Assembly: GCF_943736985.1 (NCBI RefSeq) | Contig: NZ_CALSFS010000001.1 | Coordinates: 124,001-188,000 of the forward strand | Source: Clostridium sp. Marseille-Q2269 | GTDB lineage: Bacteria; Bacillota; Clostridia; Clostridiales; Clostridiaceae | Direction: 5' to 3' | DNA: 64,000 nucleotides | Shown here: piece after piece, positions 8,838 to 18,682 of the stretch | How positions within the stretch are numbered: the stretch's first letter is position 1 | Layout of the letters: each line of letters begins with the position of its first letter | Program-made: the position numbers and the translations under genes | The notes under the pieces: model-generated | Told to the model about the DNA's origin: nothing | What the model saw: the letters and a program-made list of their open reading frames with translations, nothing else | Database searches by the model: none

Positions 8838-10859
8838 TTAAAGTTTAAATACAGATACACTTTGTTTTAAATCTTCCACCATACCAACTAATCTTTCTAT
8901 AGATTCAGTAATTTCTTGTATATTAGAGCTTTGTTCTTCTGTTGAAGCAGATACTTCTTCTGTATTAGCAGATGCTGTGTTGGATATGTTTTCTATATCA
9001 TATAATTGTGATGCCATAGCTGTTATATTATCATTAGAAAGTGTAATTATAGAATCTACATTTTTAAACTTATGATTTATATTTGAAAATGAATTTAAAA
9101 TTTCTTCTAAAGATTTCTTTACTGCAACAACTATTTCTTCACCTTTTTCAGATTCTGAAGCTCCATCATTTATGGAATCTAAAGCATCCTTAATATTATT
9201 TTGAGTATTCACTATTAAATTTTTAATATCATTAGCTGAAGTTATAGATTCTTCTGCTAGTTTTCTAACTTCATCTGCCACCACTGAAAAACCTCTTCCA
9301 GCATCTCCAGCTCTAGCAGCTTCAATAGAAGCATTTAATGCTAATAAATTGGTTTTGTCTGCTATAGAATTTATAATTTCTACAATATTTCCTATCTCTT
9401 CTGAATTTTTTTGTAAATTATAAATTATATCAGAAGAATTTAGTACACTATTTCTGATTGCAAACATTTGATGTATCATATTAGACATATTATTTTGTCC
9501 TTTTGAGGCTAATGAATTTGTATTATTTGAAAAAGACATTATCTCATCAAATTCATCCTTTAAAACGTACATATTTCCCATAACATCATTCATTAATAAA
9601 GAAGATTCATTGCTGGCTTTTACTTGATTTTCAGCGCCACTGGCAATTTCTTCAGTGGCACTAGCAATTTCCTCTGATACTGCTGATGTTTGTTCTGCAG
9701 AAGATAAGATTTCCTGAGATGAAGCAGATAATTGTACAGAGAAATCATTTATTTTTTCTGTAATTCTTCTTAAGTTATCTATCATCATATTGAATATTTT
9801 ACTTAATTGGCCAATTTCATCATCATTAATAATGGGAGCTTTTTCTGTCAAATCTCCATTGGCAACATTTTTCGCTATAATAGATAGATTATCTAATGGT
9901 TTCAAAGACAATCTAATTATATAAAGTATTACAAATGCGGCTAAAATAAATGTCACTAAAGTTATTGCTATAGAACTTATTAATATATTCCTAAGAGCTG
10001 TTTCTTCTGTGGCTAAGGATATACCTATATTCATAGTTCCTAATAACTTATTATTATCATCTTTTAAAGGTAGTATTACATTATAAACTTTTTCACCATT
10101 ATAGTTATATGTAGATGAATAGTTTTTACCAGTACTTATTACAGTTTTACTACCAGTATCCTTTAAAATATCTCCTATATTTTTCTTATCACTATGGTGG
10201 GTAACTTTAAATTTATCATTCATAATAAGAGCGAATTTTACATTACTGTCTTTTGTTAATTTTTCTAATATAATTTGTGGATCTACAGATTTATTAATAT
10301 TGTAAATTTCATTTGCTTCAATACCTATTTGTATGAATCCACCATTTGGGATAGCTAATGCACAATATTTATAATAATTATGATTCACTTTATTTTCTCT
10401 TATATCTTCAATAACTTTATCCTTATTACCTTTTAATATATCTTGTACAGAATAATCTAGAGGATATACATAGTTTATATTCTCTGGCATATTTGAATAT
10501 ATTATCTTTCCAGATTTATCTGTTACATTTATTTCTTGCACATTACATTTTGCAGCAACATCTATTAAATATTTGTTAGAAATATTTTTATTTTCTATGG
10601 TCATTTTTGAGATTGATAAAACTTTATCTGATAAAATTTTATCAATCTCACTCATAGCTTTTTGAGATGATGTAATTTGAAAACTTACTTGTTTTGCTAA
10701 GTTTAGTCCATCTTCTTTAACTTGGTTTCGAAATTTATTACTTACCATTTTAAAAGTTAATATAGTTAATGAGCTCATTGAAACTAAGAAAATTACTAAG
10801 CACGTTATTAATATTTTCTTTTTTAGAGTAAGTTTTTTAAGATTCTCTTTAGTAAACAT
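8838..10859 (-). CDS. Methyl-accepting chemotaxis protein with extracytoplasmic sensor
   Basis: 673 residues from the ATG at 10859, which follows GGGGG at a good distance; the longer frame to 10901 lacks a ribosome site. N-terminal membrane helix, an extracytoplasmic Cache-like sensor (about 35-285), a second helix, a HAMP domain ([16 protein letters not shown] region) and a long coiled-coil signalling domain. The conserved hairpin tip that binds CheA/CheW reads ...[19 protein letters not shown]. It senses an unknown ligand. Single gene. Confidence 0.92.
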   Translation of the reverse strand: MFTKENLKKLTLKKKILITCLVIFLVSMSSLTILTFKMVSNKFRNQVKEDGLNLAKQVSFQITSSQKAMSEIDKILSDKVLSISKMTIENKNISNKYLIDVAAKCNVQEINVTDKSGKIIYSNMPENINYVYPLDYSVQDILKGNKDKVIEDIRENKVNHNYYKYCALAIPNGGFIQIGIEANEIYNINKSVDPQIILEKLTKDSNVKFALIMNDKFKVTHHSDKKNIGDILKDTGSKTVISTGKNYSSTYNYNGEKVYNVILPLKDDNNKLLGTMNIGISLATEETALRNILISSIAITLVTFILAAFVILYIIRLSLKPLDNLSIIAKNVANGDLTEKAPIINDDEIGQLSKIFNMMIDNLRRITEKINDFSVQLSASSQEILSSAEQTSAVSEEIASATEEIASGAENQVKASNESSLLMNDVMGNMYVLKDEFDEIMSFSNNTNSLASKGQNNMSNMIHQMFAIRNSVLNSSDIIYNLQKNSEEIGNIVEIINSIADKTNLLALNASIEAARAGDAGRGFSVVADEVRKLAEESITSANDIKNLIVNTQNNIKDALDSINDGASESEKGEEIVVAVKKSLEEILNSFSNINHKFKNVDSIITLSNDNITAMASQLYDIENISNTASANTEEVSASTEEQSSNIQEITESIERLVGMVEDLKQSVSVFKL

Positions 10860-11015
10860 TACATTAGCCCCCTTTAAAAAAGTTATTACATAATTTAGCA
10901 TTATATAGATATATTATAATAAGTTTTAATAGTTTAATCAAACAAACTTTTTAATTTATGCTGTAATAAAAAATAAATATAGTAAGATTCATGTGTTTTT
11001 ATTTGATATATTTAA

Positions 11016-11058
11016 TTCAAAAAGTGCCATGCTACACGTAGCATGGCACTTTTTTAGT
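11016..11058. terminator. Terminator of the 11100-11291 gene
   Basis: AAAGTGCCATGCTA pairs with TAGCATGGCACTTT around CACG; T/A runs on both sides. It is downstream of the small minus-strand gene. Confidence 0.9.
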
Positions 11059-11099
11059 TTTATAATTATATATAAGGGTAAAGACTAATAATTTTAAAA

Positions 11100-11291
11100 T
11101 TAGCCTATAAAACTATCACAATAGGTATCATATCCCTTTAGAAGTTCAGCATAGTTATGAGCTTCAGAGTTTATACCATAAGTCATAATTAGATTTCTTA
11201 CAAATTCTTCCTTTGACATTCCAGAAGCACCTATTAGGCTATCCATTTCACTCAATACATTTTCAGGAATCTTATTAAAGTTTTTGTTCAT
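11100..11291 (-). CDS. Small hypothetical protein
   Basis: 63 residues from the ATG at 11291, preceded by AAAGGAG; the upstream GTG overlaps the ribosome site and is less likely. The middle (GASGMSKEEFVRNLIMTYG) resembles a short helix-turn-helix or ribbon-helix-helix-like segment, but I cannot assign a family. It has its own terminator and a following AT-rich promoter region, which supports a real gene. Confidence 0.6.
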   Translation of the reverse strand: MNKNFNKIPENVLSEMDSLIGASGMSKEEFVRNLIMTYGINSEAHNYAELLKGYDTYCDSFIG

Positions 11292-11663
11292 AAAAAACAC
11301 TCCTTTAATTTAATGTTAAATGCTAATAGAGTATACTATATGTTATGTATACATTTACATAACCAGTTTCAATAACTTATTACAATATAAAGTATAGCAC
11401 ATAATATATATAAAATCAATATGATTATCACAATTATATATATAAATAACAATTTGTTTATATAATTGTGTAATAGATATTATATGTATATATTATTACT
11501 TTATAATATGACGAATATATAATTGAAATGATTAATTCAGAAAATAAAAAATATTTTTATTGATTAACAACTATGAAAAAATATGTTATTATGAATAGCA
11601 GTGTAATTTTTTAATAAATCAAGAACAGTATTGTTTAATATTTAAATAGAAAGGGTAAAACTA
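11292..11663. other. Divergent promoter region, 372 bp
   Basis: Over 80 percent A+T by eye. It separates the small minus-strand gene and the glycosyltransferase gene. I see nothing beyond expected promoter-like AT tracts. Confidence 0.4.
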
Positions 11664-13067
11664 ATGAAGGACTTTATTTTTTATTTCACTCTAATTTTTC
11701 AAATTTTTACGTTTATATTAACATTATATTACCTCATATTGTCTTTATTTGGTATATATAAAAAAGGAGACACTGGTGCAGAAAGCTGTGCCCTTAAGAA
11801 AACTTTTGCTTTAGTAGTAGCAGCACATAATGAAGATATGGTTATAGGAAAAATAATAGAAAGTTTAAAATCTCTAGACTATCCTAAAAATTTATATGAC
11901 ATTTTCATAATAGCTGATAATTGCACTGATGAAACTGCTGAAATTGCTAAAACTTATGATGGAGTATATGTTTGTGAAAGAAACGTTCCTGATAAAAGAG
12001 GAAAAGGCTATGCTTTAGAATGGATGTTTGCTAAACTATTTAATATGGATAAAGAATATGATTCTATAGCAATATTTGATGCAGATAACTTAGTTTCTAA
12101 AAACTTTTTAAAAGAAATGAATTACAAAATGCTTAAAGGATACAAAGTTGTTCAAGGATATATAGATAGTAAAAATCCTAATGATTCATGGATAACTGGT
12201 TCTTATTCTATAGCTTTTTGGACAGCGAACAGATTATTTCAATTGGCTAGGGCCAATTTGGGATTATCAAATCAAATAGGTGGAACTGGTTTTTGTATGG
12301 ATTCACAATCTTTACAAGAGTTAGGATGGGGTGCAACTTGTCTAACTGAAGACTTAGAATTCACCTGTAAGCTAGTTTTAAATGGACATAAAGTAGGTTG
12401 GGCTCACAATGCTAGAGTTTATGATGAAAAACCTCTTACTTTAAAGCAATCCTGGAATCAAAGAAAAAGATGGATGCAAGGATTCACAGATGTATCTTCA
12501 AGGTTCTTTACAAAGCTTGTAAAAAAGGCTTTTAAAGAAAGAAATTTTATAGCTTTAGATTGTGCTTTATATACAGTACAGCCTTTTGTTACTGTTTTAC
12601 TTGCCATCTCAGCTGGTCTTACTTTAATACAAAATAATTCTTATAAAGGTGCGAATATATTTGTAATAAGCTACTTATTTTCTCCTTGGGTATGGAAATT
12701 GTTTAGTGTAGTACAATTTTTATTTACTCCACTTATTATGCTTTTAGAAAAGAAGCTTTCAAAAGGAATGTTTTTCACATTTTTCATCTATTCTTTAAAT
12801 GTATTTTTATTTGCATGGATTTTGGGAAATAAACCAAAGTTATATCAAGCAGTTATTTTATCAATAATATATTTATCAGTATTTGTATTACTTTTATACA
12901 TAATAGATAGAAAAAAATCTTTAAAAATGTTTATATGGTATTTATTATATGGAATATACACATTAACTTGGATTCCTATAACTATCCAAGGAATATTAAA
13001 TAAAAATGATAAAGAATGGAGCCATACAAAACATATAAGAAAGATGAGTATACATGATATGGACTAA
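11664..13067 (+). CDS. Membrane glycosyltransferase family 2 (BcsA/hyaluronan synthase-like)
   Basis: 467 residues. N-terminal membrane helix (about 7-30), a GT-A domain with IADNCTD, FDADN, TEDLEF and the QRKRW motif of processive GT2 enzymes, then about four C-terminal membrane helices. This is the plan of synthases that polymerise and export beta-linked sugars such as poly-GlcNAc, cellulose or hyaluronan. No partner deacetylase or exporter is adjacent, so the product is unknown. Single gene with AAAGGG before the ATG. Confidence 0.85.
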   Translation: MKDFIFYFTLIFQIFTFILTLYYLILSLFGIYKKGDTGAESCALKKTFALVVAAHNEDMVIGKIIESLKSLDYPKNLYDIFIIADNCTDETAEIAKTYDGVYVCERNVPDKRGKGYALEWMFAKLFNMDKEYDSIAIFDADNLVSKNFLKEMNYKMLKGYKVVQGYIDSKNPNDSWITGSYSIAFWTANRLFQLARANLGLSNQIGGTGFCMDSQSLQELGWGATCLTEDLEFTCKLVLNGHKVGWAHNARVYDEKPLTLKQSWNQRKRWMQGFTDVSSRFFTKLVKKAFKERNFIALDCALYTVQPFVTVLLAISAGLTLIQNNSYKGANIFVISYLFSPWVWKLFSVVQFLFTPLIMLLEKKLSKGMFFTFFIYSLNVFLFAWILGNKPKLYQAVILSIIYLSVFVLLLYIIDRKKSLKMFIWYLLYGIYTLTWIPITIQGILNKNDKEWSHTKHIRKMSIHDMD

Positions 13068-13071
13068 AATC

Positions 13072-13115
13072 ATAAAAACATCTCTATATGAATTAATATA
13101 GGGATGTTTTTTATA
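13072..13115 (+). terminator. Terminator after the glycosyltransferase gene
   Basis: AAAACATCTCTATAT pairs with ATATAGGGATGTTTT, with one mismatch, followed by a T-rich tail. Confidence 0.85.
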
Positions 13116-13143
13116 ATTTTAAATTAAGTAAATACATAAGTTT

Positions 13144-13332
13144 TCTGGTAAATTATCTACTTTTGTGGTCGTGCCATATCTGCTGGTACAGGAGTAAGTA
13201 CAGGTATTTGTTACTTATTGGAAGGCGATTTATTTATATCATATACAGAGTACAATAAAAAATATGGCATCTAATATAACAGGAATAATACAAACCGATA
13301 AAGAAATATTAGACATAATTATGAAAAATTAA
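13144..13332 (+). pseudogene. Remnant of an L-cysteine desulfidase (CyuA/UPF0597) gene
   Basis: Translated across two frame changes, the segment gives SGKLSTF, then GRAISAGTGVSTGICYLLEG, then ASNITGI, then TDKEILDIIMKN and a stop. These align in order with the C-terminal third of L-cysteine desulfidases (LSALC..., ...GMAWLVDG, GDVSGMICDGA, ...QTDRQIIEIM). About 60 codons between the NITG segment and the C-terminal helix are missing, and the 5' two-thirds of the gene is absent. One break is a T4 where T5 would restore frame (13161-13164). No ribosome site or start. A dead relic. Confidence 0.72.
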
Positions 13333-13412
13333 AAACATAGTTATTACAAAGTATTAATAACTTTATTTTATTATATAACCCTCAAACAATGATTTTTATT
13401 ATTACTTTACCC

Positions 13413-13441
13413 TTGACAGATTTACGTAAAAAGTGTAAATT
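13413..13441 (+). promoter_or_regulatory. Promoter of larA-like gene with palindrome in the spacer
   Basis: TTGACA at 13413-13418 and TAAATT at 13436-13441 with a 17-base spacer. The spacer contains TTTACGTAAA (13421-13430), a perfect 10-base palindrome that could be an operator. Confidence 0.6.
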
Positions 13442-13476
13442 GAAAATTAATTTGTCACAATTTAAAGGAGGCTTTA

Positions 13477-14769
13477 ATGATGGAGGAACTAAAATTAAAA
13501 TACGGAAATGGTGATGTGAAATTTTCATTACCAAAAGAAGACATCTTAGGGGTAATAGATCGTAATAACTGGAGTGGAAACAAAACAGAAGAACAGGTGA
13601 TAAAAGACGCTATAGAAAATACTATATGTAGCGCACCTTTAAAGGAACTTGTGCATGAAGGGGAAAAAGTTTGTATAGTTATTCCTGACATAACTAGATT
13701 ATGGCAAAGATGCAGCGTATATTTACCTTTCGTAGTTAAAGAATTGAAAAAAGCAAATATAAAAGATGAAGATATAATTTTTATAAGTTCCACAGGTACT
13801 CATAGACAACAAACAAAAGAAGAACATAAAATGCTTCTAGGCGAAGAATTATATAATAAATATAAAGTAATTGATCATGTAAGTACTAAGAAGGATGATT
13901 TGGTGTATGTTGGTAGGACCTCTTACAACACTCCTGTAATGATTAACAGAATTGCATTGGAATGTGATCACATAATACTCACAGGTGGAATAGTTTATCA
14001 CTTCTTAGTAGGCTATTCTGGTGGTAAAAAAGCTATATTACCTGGAATAAGTGGTTTTGAAACAGTAATGGCTAATCATTCGTTATCCTTCTCTGGAAAT
14101 CTTGGTGATGGCGAAGATTCTAATGTACGTTCTGGTAATATATATGATAATCCAATCCATAATGATATGTTGGAAGCTGCAAGTTTTGTAAGACCAACAT
14201 TTATGTTTAATATAATAATAGGACCAGATGGTAAAATAGGTGCTGCCGTAGCTGGTAATTATATAAAGGCTCACGATAAGGGTAGAGAATATGTGGACAA
14301 GATAGATGGAGTGGATATAAAAGAAAAAGCAGATCTAGTTATAGCTACAGCTGGAGGGTTCCCTAAAGATATAAACTTCTATCAGTCATCTAAGACTATA
14401 ATTAATGCAAGGGAAGCTTGCAAGAAAGATGGTACAATTATAGTACTTTCTGAATGTAGCGAAGGCTTAGGTGGAGATGATGGTGTTAAAATGATGCTTA
14501 CAGACTTCACCAATGGATTAGACAGAGAAAAAGAGCTTAGAGATAATTACAGTATATCCAAGCATACAAGTTATATAGCTTGTGATACAGCAGAAAAATT
14601 TAATTTGATTTTAGTAAGTAGCATAGATCATAATCTTATGAAAAATACAAAAGTGAGAGTTGTAAAAACCTTGCAAGAAGCTTTGGATATAGTAAAAAAA
14701 GAAAAAGGAGAACATTTAAAAACTTATGTACTTCCTCATGGAGGTAATACACTTCCTAAGTTGGTATAA
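13477..14769 (+). CDS. larA: LarA-family (nickel-pincer) racemase/epimerase
   Basis: 430 residues of the LarA/DUF2088 family. The N-terminal domain has DITRLWQR and STGTHRQQ (His near residue 109), and the second has GYSGGKKAILPG with the Lys that carries the pincer cofactor in LarA, plus NHSLSF. The family founder interconverts L- and D-lactate using nickel-pincer nucleotide; relatives act on other 2-hydroxy acids, so lactate is not certain. The larB, larC and larE cofactor genes are not in this window. AAAGGAGG precedes the ATG; a likely promoter lies at 13413. Confidence 0.82.
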   Translation: MMEELKLKYGNGDVKFSLPKEDILGVIDRNNWSGNKTEEQVIKDAIENTICSAPLKELVHEGEKVCIVIPDITRLWQRCSVYLPFVVKELKKANIKDEDIIFISSTGTHRQQTKEEHKMLLGEELYNKYKVIDHVSTKKDDLVYVGRTSYNTPVMINRIALECDHIILTGGIVYHFLVGYSGGKKAILPGISGFETVMANHSLSFSGNLGDGEDSNVRSGNIYDNPIHNDMLEAASFVRPTFMFNIIIGPDGKIGAAVAGNYIKAHDKGREYVDKIDGVDIKEKADLVIATAGGFPKDINFYQSSKTIINAREACKKDGTIIVLSECSEGLGGDDGVKMMLTDFTNGLDREKELRDNYSISKHTSYIACDTAEKFNLILVSSIDHNLMKNTKVRVVKTLQEALDIVKKEKGEHLKTYVLPHGGNTLPKLV

Positions 14770-14877
14770 TAAATAAATTACCTTTAAAGAGTTATACGTT
14801 TTTGCTAATCTAAGAAATTGAAATATTCTTTTGGTTTTAAATGTTTTAGTTTTGTTACATGGAAATTTACTTAAATT

Positions 14878-14905
14878 TTGACTTTTTGACTAAAACTTAT
14901 ACAAT
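14878..14905 (+). promoter_or_regulatory. Likely sigma-A promoter of the rluB-like gene
   Basis: TTGACT (14878-14883) and TACAAT (14900-14905) with a 16-base spacer, 43 bases before the start codon. Confidence 0.55.
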
Positions 14906-14947
14906 AGTATTGGTAGAACAAAAAAAATATAGTATAAAGGTGATTAC

Positions 14948-15658
14948 ATGGAAGAAAGATTACAAAAATATATGGCTTCTTGTGGTGTTGCTTCTAGAAG
15001 AAAGTGTGAAGACATTATTTTAGAAGGACGAGTAGAAGTTAATGGATTTAAAATAAAAGAATTAGGGAAAAAGGTTGTTTTAGAAAAAGATATTATAAAA
15101 GTCGACGGTAAAATTATAAAGCCTGAAGAGAATAAAATATATATATTATTAAATAAACCTAAGGGGTATGTGTGTACTGTTAAAGATGAAAAACACAGAA
15201 AAACTATTTTAGATTTAGTTAATGTTAAAGAAAGAGTATATCCTATAGGTAGATTAGATATGGATACATCGGGGATAATAATCCTTACAAATGATGGGCA
15301 AATATATAATAAAATTATCCATCCTAAATTTGAAAAAATAAAAACTTATAAAGCACTAGTAAAAGGCATTGTGAAAAAAGAAAATATAGAATTATTTAAA
15401 AAAGGGATTGATATAGGAGACTATATAACAGCACCGTCAAAATTGGAAATAATTAAAACAAATGAAAGCACATCTGAAATAATAATTAAAATTCATGAAG
15501 GTAAAAACAGACAAGTAAGAAGAATGTGTAGTACTATAGGCCACCCTGTTATAGATCTAGATAGAGTTTCTATAGGGAATATATCAAAAGGTAATTTAAA
15601 ATTAGGTCAGTGGAGATATTTAACTAAAAAAGAAATATGTTTTATAGAAAATATATAA
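14948..15658 (+). CDS. rluB: 23S rRNA pseudouridine synthase, RsuA/RluB family
   Basis: 236 residues: an N-terminal S4 RNA-binding domain (RLQKYMASCGVASRRKCE) followed by the RsuA-type catalytic domain with GRLDMDTSG, in which the Asp is the catalytic residue. RluB in Bacillus and E. coli modifies a uridine of 23S rRNA helix 93; the exact target here is not known. AAAGGTGAT precedes the ATG. Monocistronic by spacing. Confidence 0.87.
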   Translation: MEERLQKYMASCGVASRRKCEDIILEGRVEVNGFKIKELGKKVVLEKDIIKVDGKIIKPEENKIYILLNKPKGYVCTVKDEKHRKTILDLVNVKERVYPIGRLDMDTSGIIILTNDGQIYNKIIHPKFEKIKTYKALVKGIVKKENIELFKKGIDIGDYITAPSKLEIIKTNESTSEIIIKIHEGKNRQVRRMCSTIGHPVIDLDRVSIGNISKGNLKLGQWRYLTKKEICFIENI

Positions 15659-15752
15659 GCCAAATCAAGAATTTTTGCTTTAATATATTAAAGCTGAATT
15701 ATATACAATACTATTTATTATATAATATATTTGGACATATATTAAACTATAC

Positions 15753-15812
15753 AAATTGAAGTATATATTAAAATTGTAACTGTAAACACAGTTTTAATAT
15801 ATACTTTAATTT
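15753..15812. terminator. Long hairpin, probable 3' end of rluB transcript
   Basis: AAATTGAAGTATATATTAAAA pairs almost fully with TTTTAATATATACTTTAATTT. There is no clean T-tract, so it may be a processing or stabilising hairpin rather than a true terminator. Confidence 0.55.
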
Positions 15813-15923
15813 ATATTAAAACCAAGTTGATGTTTATTTATAGATTATATTTAAATATTACATAAAAAAACATAGTGATATCTACGAATAATAGATATAG
15901 AAAATAGTTCAATTAACAAACAA

Positions 15924-15992
15924 TTGCATCATCTATTGATAAAGTCTTCAATAGATGATAAACTGAAATAGATGATGCATAATTTTTTTTAT
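15924..15992 (+). promoter_or_regulatory. Attenuator-like element or operator array before the RpiR gene
   Basis: Arm A (15928-15939) ATCATCTATTGA pairs perfectly with arm B (15948-15959) across an 8-base loop. Arm A also pairs over 13 bases with arm C (15967-15979), AATAGATGATGCA, which is followed by a T8 run (15983-15990). A:B and A:C are mutually exclusive, as in transcription attenuators. The same sequence read as DNA is an inverted repeat plus a third half-site, so it could be the operator of the RpiR protein. The start codon of the next gene is 27 bases past the T-run. Confidence 0.55.
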
Positions 15993-16017
15993 CTGTAAGA
16001 AAGGATTTGATTTATAT

Positions 16018-16902
16018 ATGGAAGAAAATAAACAAGATCTAATGAGAATAATTCAAGTTAAATTCCCAAGATTAAGTAAAGGTCAAAAATTAATAGCAGA
16101 ATTTATATTAAAGCATTATGACAAAGCTGCTTTTATGACTGCTGCAAAACTTGGAACAAGCGTAGGTGTTAGTGAATCTACTGTAGTTAGATTTGCCAAT
16201 GAACTTGGCTTTACCGGATATCCAAAACTTCAAAAGGCTCTACAAGAACTTATAAAAAATAAACTTACAACAGTTCAAAGAATAGAACTTTCTAATGATT
16301 ATGTAAGTGAAGAATCTGCTTTAAAGGGTGTATTGAAATCCGATATAGAAAATATAAGAGCTACTTTAGAGAAAATTAATCATAACACTTTTCAAGATGT
16401 AGTGGATAATATATTTGAAGCTAAGAGAATTTATATTATGGGTCTTAGGAGCTCTACTGCTTTAGCAGAATTTTTAGGATTTTATTTAAACTTAATATTA
16501 GACAATGTAAATATAATTGCTTATGGAATTAGTGATATATTTGAGCAAATGATAAATGTATCAGAAAATGACTTAGTTATAGGTATAGGATTTCCTAGAT
16601 ATGCAGCTAGAACTATAGAAGCATTGACTTTTGCTCAAAATAGAGGAGCTAAGGTTGTGGCTATAACAGATAGCTTATTATCTCCTTTAGCTACAAAAGC
16701 AGATTATACATTAATAGCACAAAGCAACATGGCTTCTTTTGTTGACTCTTTAGTTGCACCACTTAGTGTAATAAATGCACTAATTATTGCAGTTGGTTTA
16801 AGAGAGAAAGAAAAAATCTCATCAACCTTTAGTACCCTTGAGGATATTTGGCAAGAATATGAAGTCTATTCTTACAGAGACAATAAAGATAAAAAATACT
16901 AA
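16018..16902 (+). CDS. MurR/RpiR-family transcriptional regulator
   Basis: 294 residues: N-terminal helix-turn-helix of RpiR type (residues about 5-80, with GVSESTVVRFANELGF) and a C-terminal SIS sugar-phosphate-binding domain (about 120-260, with YIMGLRSSTALAEFL and IGIGFPRYAART). Such proteins respond to phosphosugars and often repress sugar or cell-wall catabolic genes. It precedes glutamate dehydrogenase and no sugar operon is adjacent, so the regulon is unknown. The element at 15924-15992 may control its own expression. Confidence 0.88.
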   Translation: MEENKQDLMRIIQVKFPRLSKGQKLIAEFILKHYDKAAFMTAAKLGTSVGVSESTVVRFANELGFTGYPKLQKALQELIKNKLTTVQRIELSNDYVSEESALKGVLKSDIENIRATLEKINHNTFQDVVDNIFEAKRIYIMGLRSSTALAEFLGFYLNLILDNVNIIAYGISDIFEQMINVSENDLVIGIGFPRYAARTIEALTFAQNRGAKVVAITDSLLSPLATKADYTLIAQSNMASFVDSLVAPLSVINALIIAVGLREKEKISSTFSTLEDIWQEYEVYSYRDNKDKKY

Positions 16903-16934
16903 AATATTCCTAAAATATTGTTTTTTAGAGTTTT

Positions 16935-16972
16935 TATAAAAAAGAGGACCATTTTATGCCTCTTTTTTCTGT
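16935..16972 (+). terminator. Terminator after the RpiR gene
   Basis: AAAAAAGAGG pairs with CCTCTTTTTT over a short AT loop, followed by T-rich sequence. Confidence 0.88.
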
Positions 16973-17137
16973 TTTTTATCATTTTTCTAAAAATTAAATA
17001 ATTTTTTCATTTCATGGGAGGAATAATTTAAAATTTATAGAATATATATAATATAAAATTAATTTAAAAAATAAATTTTAAATGTAACATTGCAAAATTT
17101 GTTGCAATATTATATTCACTATTGGGAGGTAATCAAC

Positions 17138-18403
17138 ATGGCAAAAGAAAATTTAAATCCATTTGAAAATGCACAAAAACAGGTTAAAATAGCTTGTGAC
17201 AAACTAGGTATGGAACCAGCAGTGTATGAGTTATTAAAAGAACCTCAAAGAGTAATTGAAGTTTCAATTCCAGTTAAAATGGACGATGGCTCAGTAAAGG
17301 TTTTCAAAGGTTACAGATCTCAACATAATGATGCAGTAGGCCCAACAAAAGGCGGAGTAAGATTCCATCCAAATGTTTCTTTAGACGAAGTGAAAGCGTT
17401 ATCAATATGGATGACTTTTAAATGTTCAGTAACAGGAATTCCATATGGTGGTGGAAAAGGTGGAATTATAGTTGATCCAAAAACTTTATCTAAAGGGGAA
17501 CTTGAAAGATTAAGTAGAGGATATATAGATGGTATTCATAAATTAATTGGTGAAAAAGTAGACGTGCCAGCTCCAGATGTAAATACAAATGGACAAATAA
17601 TGGCTTGGATGGTAGATGAATATAATAAATTAGTAGGAAGAAGTGCTATTGGAGTTATAACTGGTAAACCAGTTGAATTTGGTGGTTCTTTAGGAAGAAA
17701 TGCAGCTACAGGATTCGGTGTTGCAGTAACTGCAAGAGAAGCTGCAGCTAAATTAGGAATAGATATGAAAAAAGCTAAGTTAGCTATTCAAGGTATAGGT
17801 AATGTTGGAAGTCACACAGTATTAAATTGTGAAAAATTAGGTGGAACAGTTATAGCTTTAGCTGAATGGTGCAAAGAAGAAGGAACTTATGCTATCTATA
17901 ATGAAAATGGTTTAGATGGAAAAGCTATGATAGAATATGTAAAACAAAATGGAAATCTATTAGGTTTCCCAGGAGCAAAAAAAATATCTTTAGATGAGTT
18001 CTGGGGATTAAACGTAGATATATTAATTCCAGCAGCACTTGAAAATGCTATAACTCATGAAAATGCTTCTTTAATCAATGCTAAACTAGTTTGTGAAGCT
18101 GCAAATGGTCCTATAACTCCAGATGCAGATACTATATTAAAAGAAAAAGGAATAACAGTTACACCAGACATATTAACTAACGCTGGTGGTGTTACAGTTT
18201 CTTACTTTGAATGGGTACAAAACTTATATGGTTACTATTGGTCAGAAGAAGAAGTAGAAGCTAAAGAAGAAGAAGCTATGGTAAAAGCTTTCGAATCAAT
18301 TTGGACTATAAAAGAAGAATATAGCGTTACAATGAGAGAAGCAGCTTACATGCACTCAATTAAGAAAGTTGCAGCAGCTATGAAATTAAGAGGATGGTAT
18401 TAA
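17138..18403 (+). CDS. gdhA: NAD-type glutamate dehydrogenase
   Basis: 421 residues from the ATG at 17138, which follows GGGAGGT; the longer frame to 17090 has no ribosome site. Contains PTKGGVRFHP, the catalytic-lysine motif PYGGGKGG, and the Rossmann motif QGIGNVGSH. Length and sequence match clostridial catabolic glutamate dehydrogenase (oxidative deamination of glutamate to 2-oxoglutarate, NAD+-linked), the entry step for amino-acid fermentation. Strongly biased to preferred codons, consistent with high expression. Own terminator follows. Confidence 0.94.
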   Translation: MAKENLNPFENAQKQVKIACDKLGMEPAVYELLKEPQRVIEVSIPVKMDDGSVKVFKGYRSQHNDAVGPTKGGVRFHPNVSLDEVKALSIWMTFKCSVTGIPYGGGKGGIIVDPKTLSKGELERLSRGYIDGIHKLIGEKVDVPAPDVNTNGQIMAWMVDEYNKLVGRSAIGVITGKPVEFGGSLGRNAATGFGVAVTAREAAAKLGIDMKKAKLAIQGIGNVGSHTVLNCEKLGGTVIALAEWCKEEGTYAIYNENGLDGKAMIEYVKQNGNLLGFPGAKKISLDEFWGLNVDILIPAALENAITHENASLINAKLVCEAANGPITPDADTILKEKGITVTPDILTNAGGVTVSYFEWVQNLYGYYWSEEEVEAKEEEAMVKAFESIWTIKEEYSVTMREAAYMHSIKKVAAAMKLRGWY

Positions 18404-18421
18404 TTTTTAAATAACGTATAT

Positions 18422-18458
18422 ATAAAGAGGTTTGATAATTCGAACCTCTTTTTTTATT
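18422..18458 (+). terminator. Terminator after gdhA
   Basis: AAAGAGGTT pairs with AACCTCTTT, with a T7 tail. Confidence 0.9.
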
Positions 18459-18682
18459 TATCTATATTCACAAAATTTAATATTTAATAACTTTTATATG
18501 TGTATTTAAATATAAACAGCATACCGTTGAATATTATAATAAATTTATCATAATAATAAGTTAAAACTGTAAGGTTGAAAAATCACGTATAAAATAAATG
18601 CTTTTTATTATAAAATATATATTTATAGCCATGAATTTTATTATATAATAAATATTAGGAAATAAATTATAGAGGTGATAAG

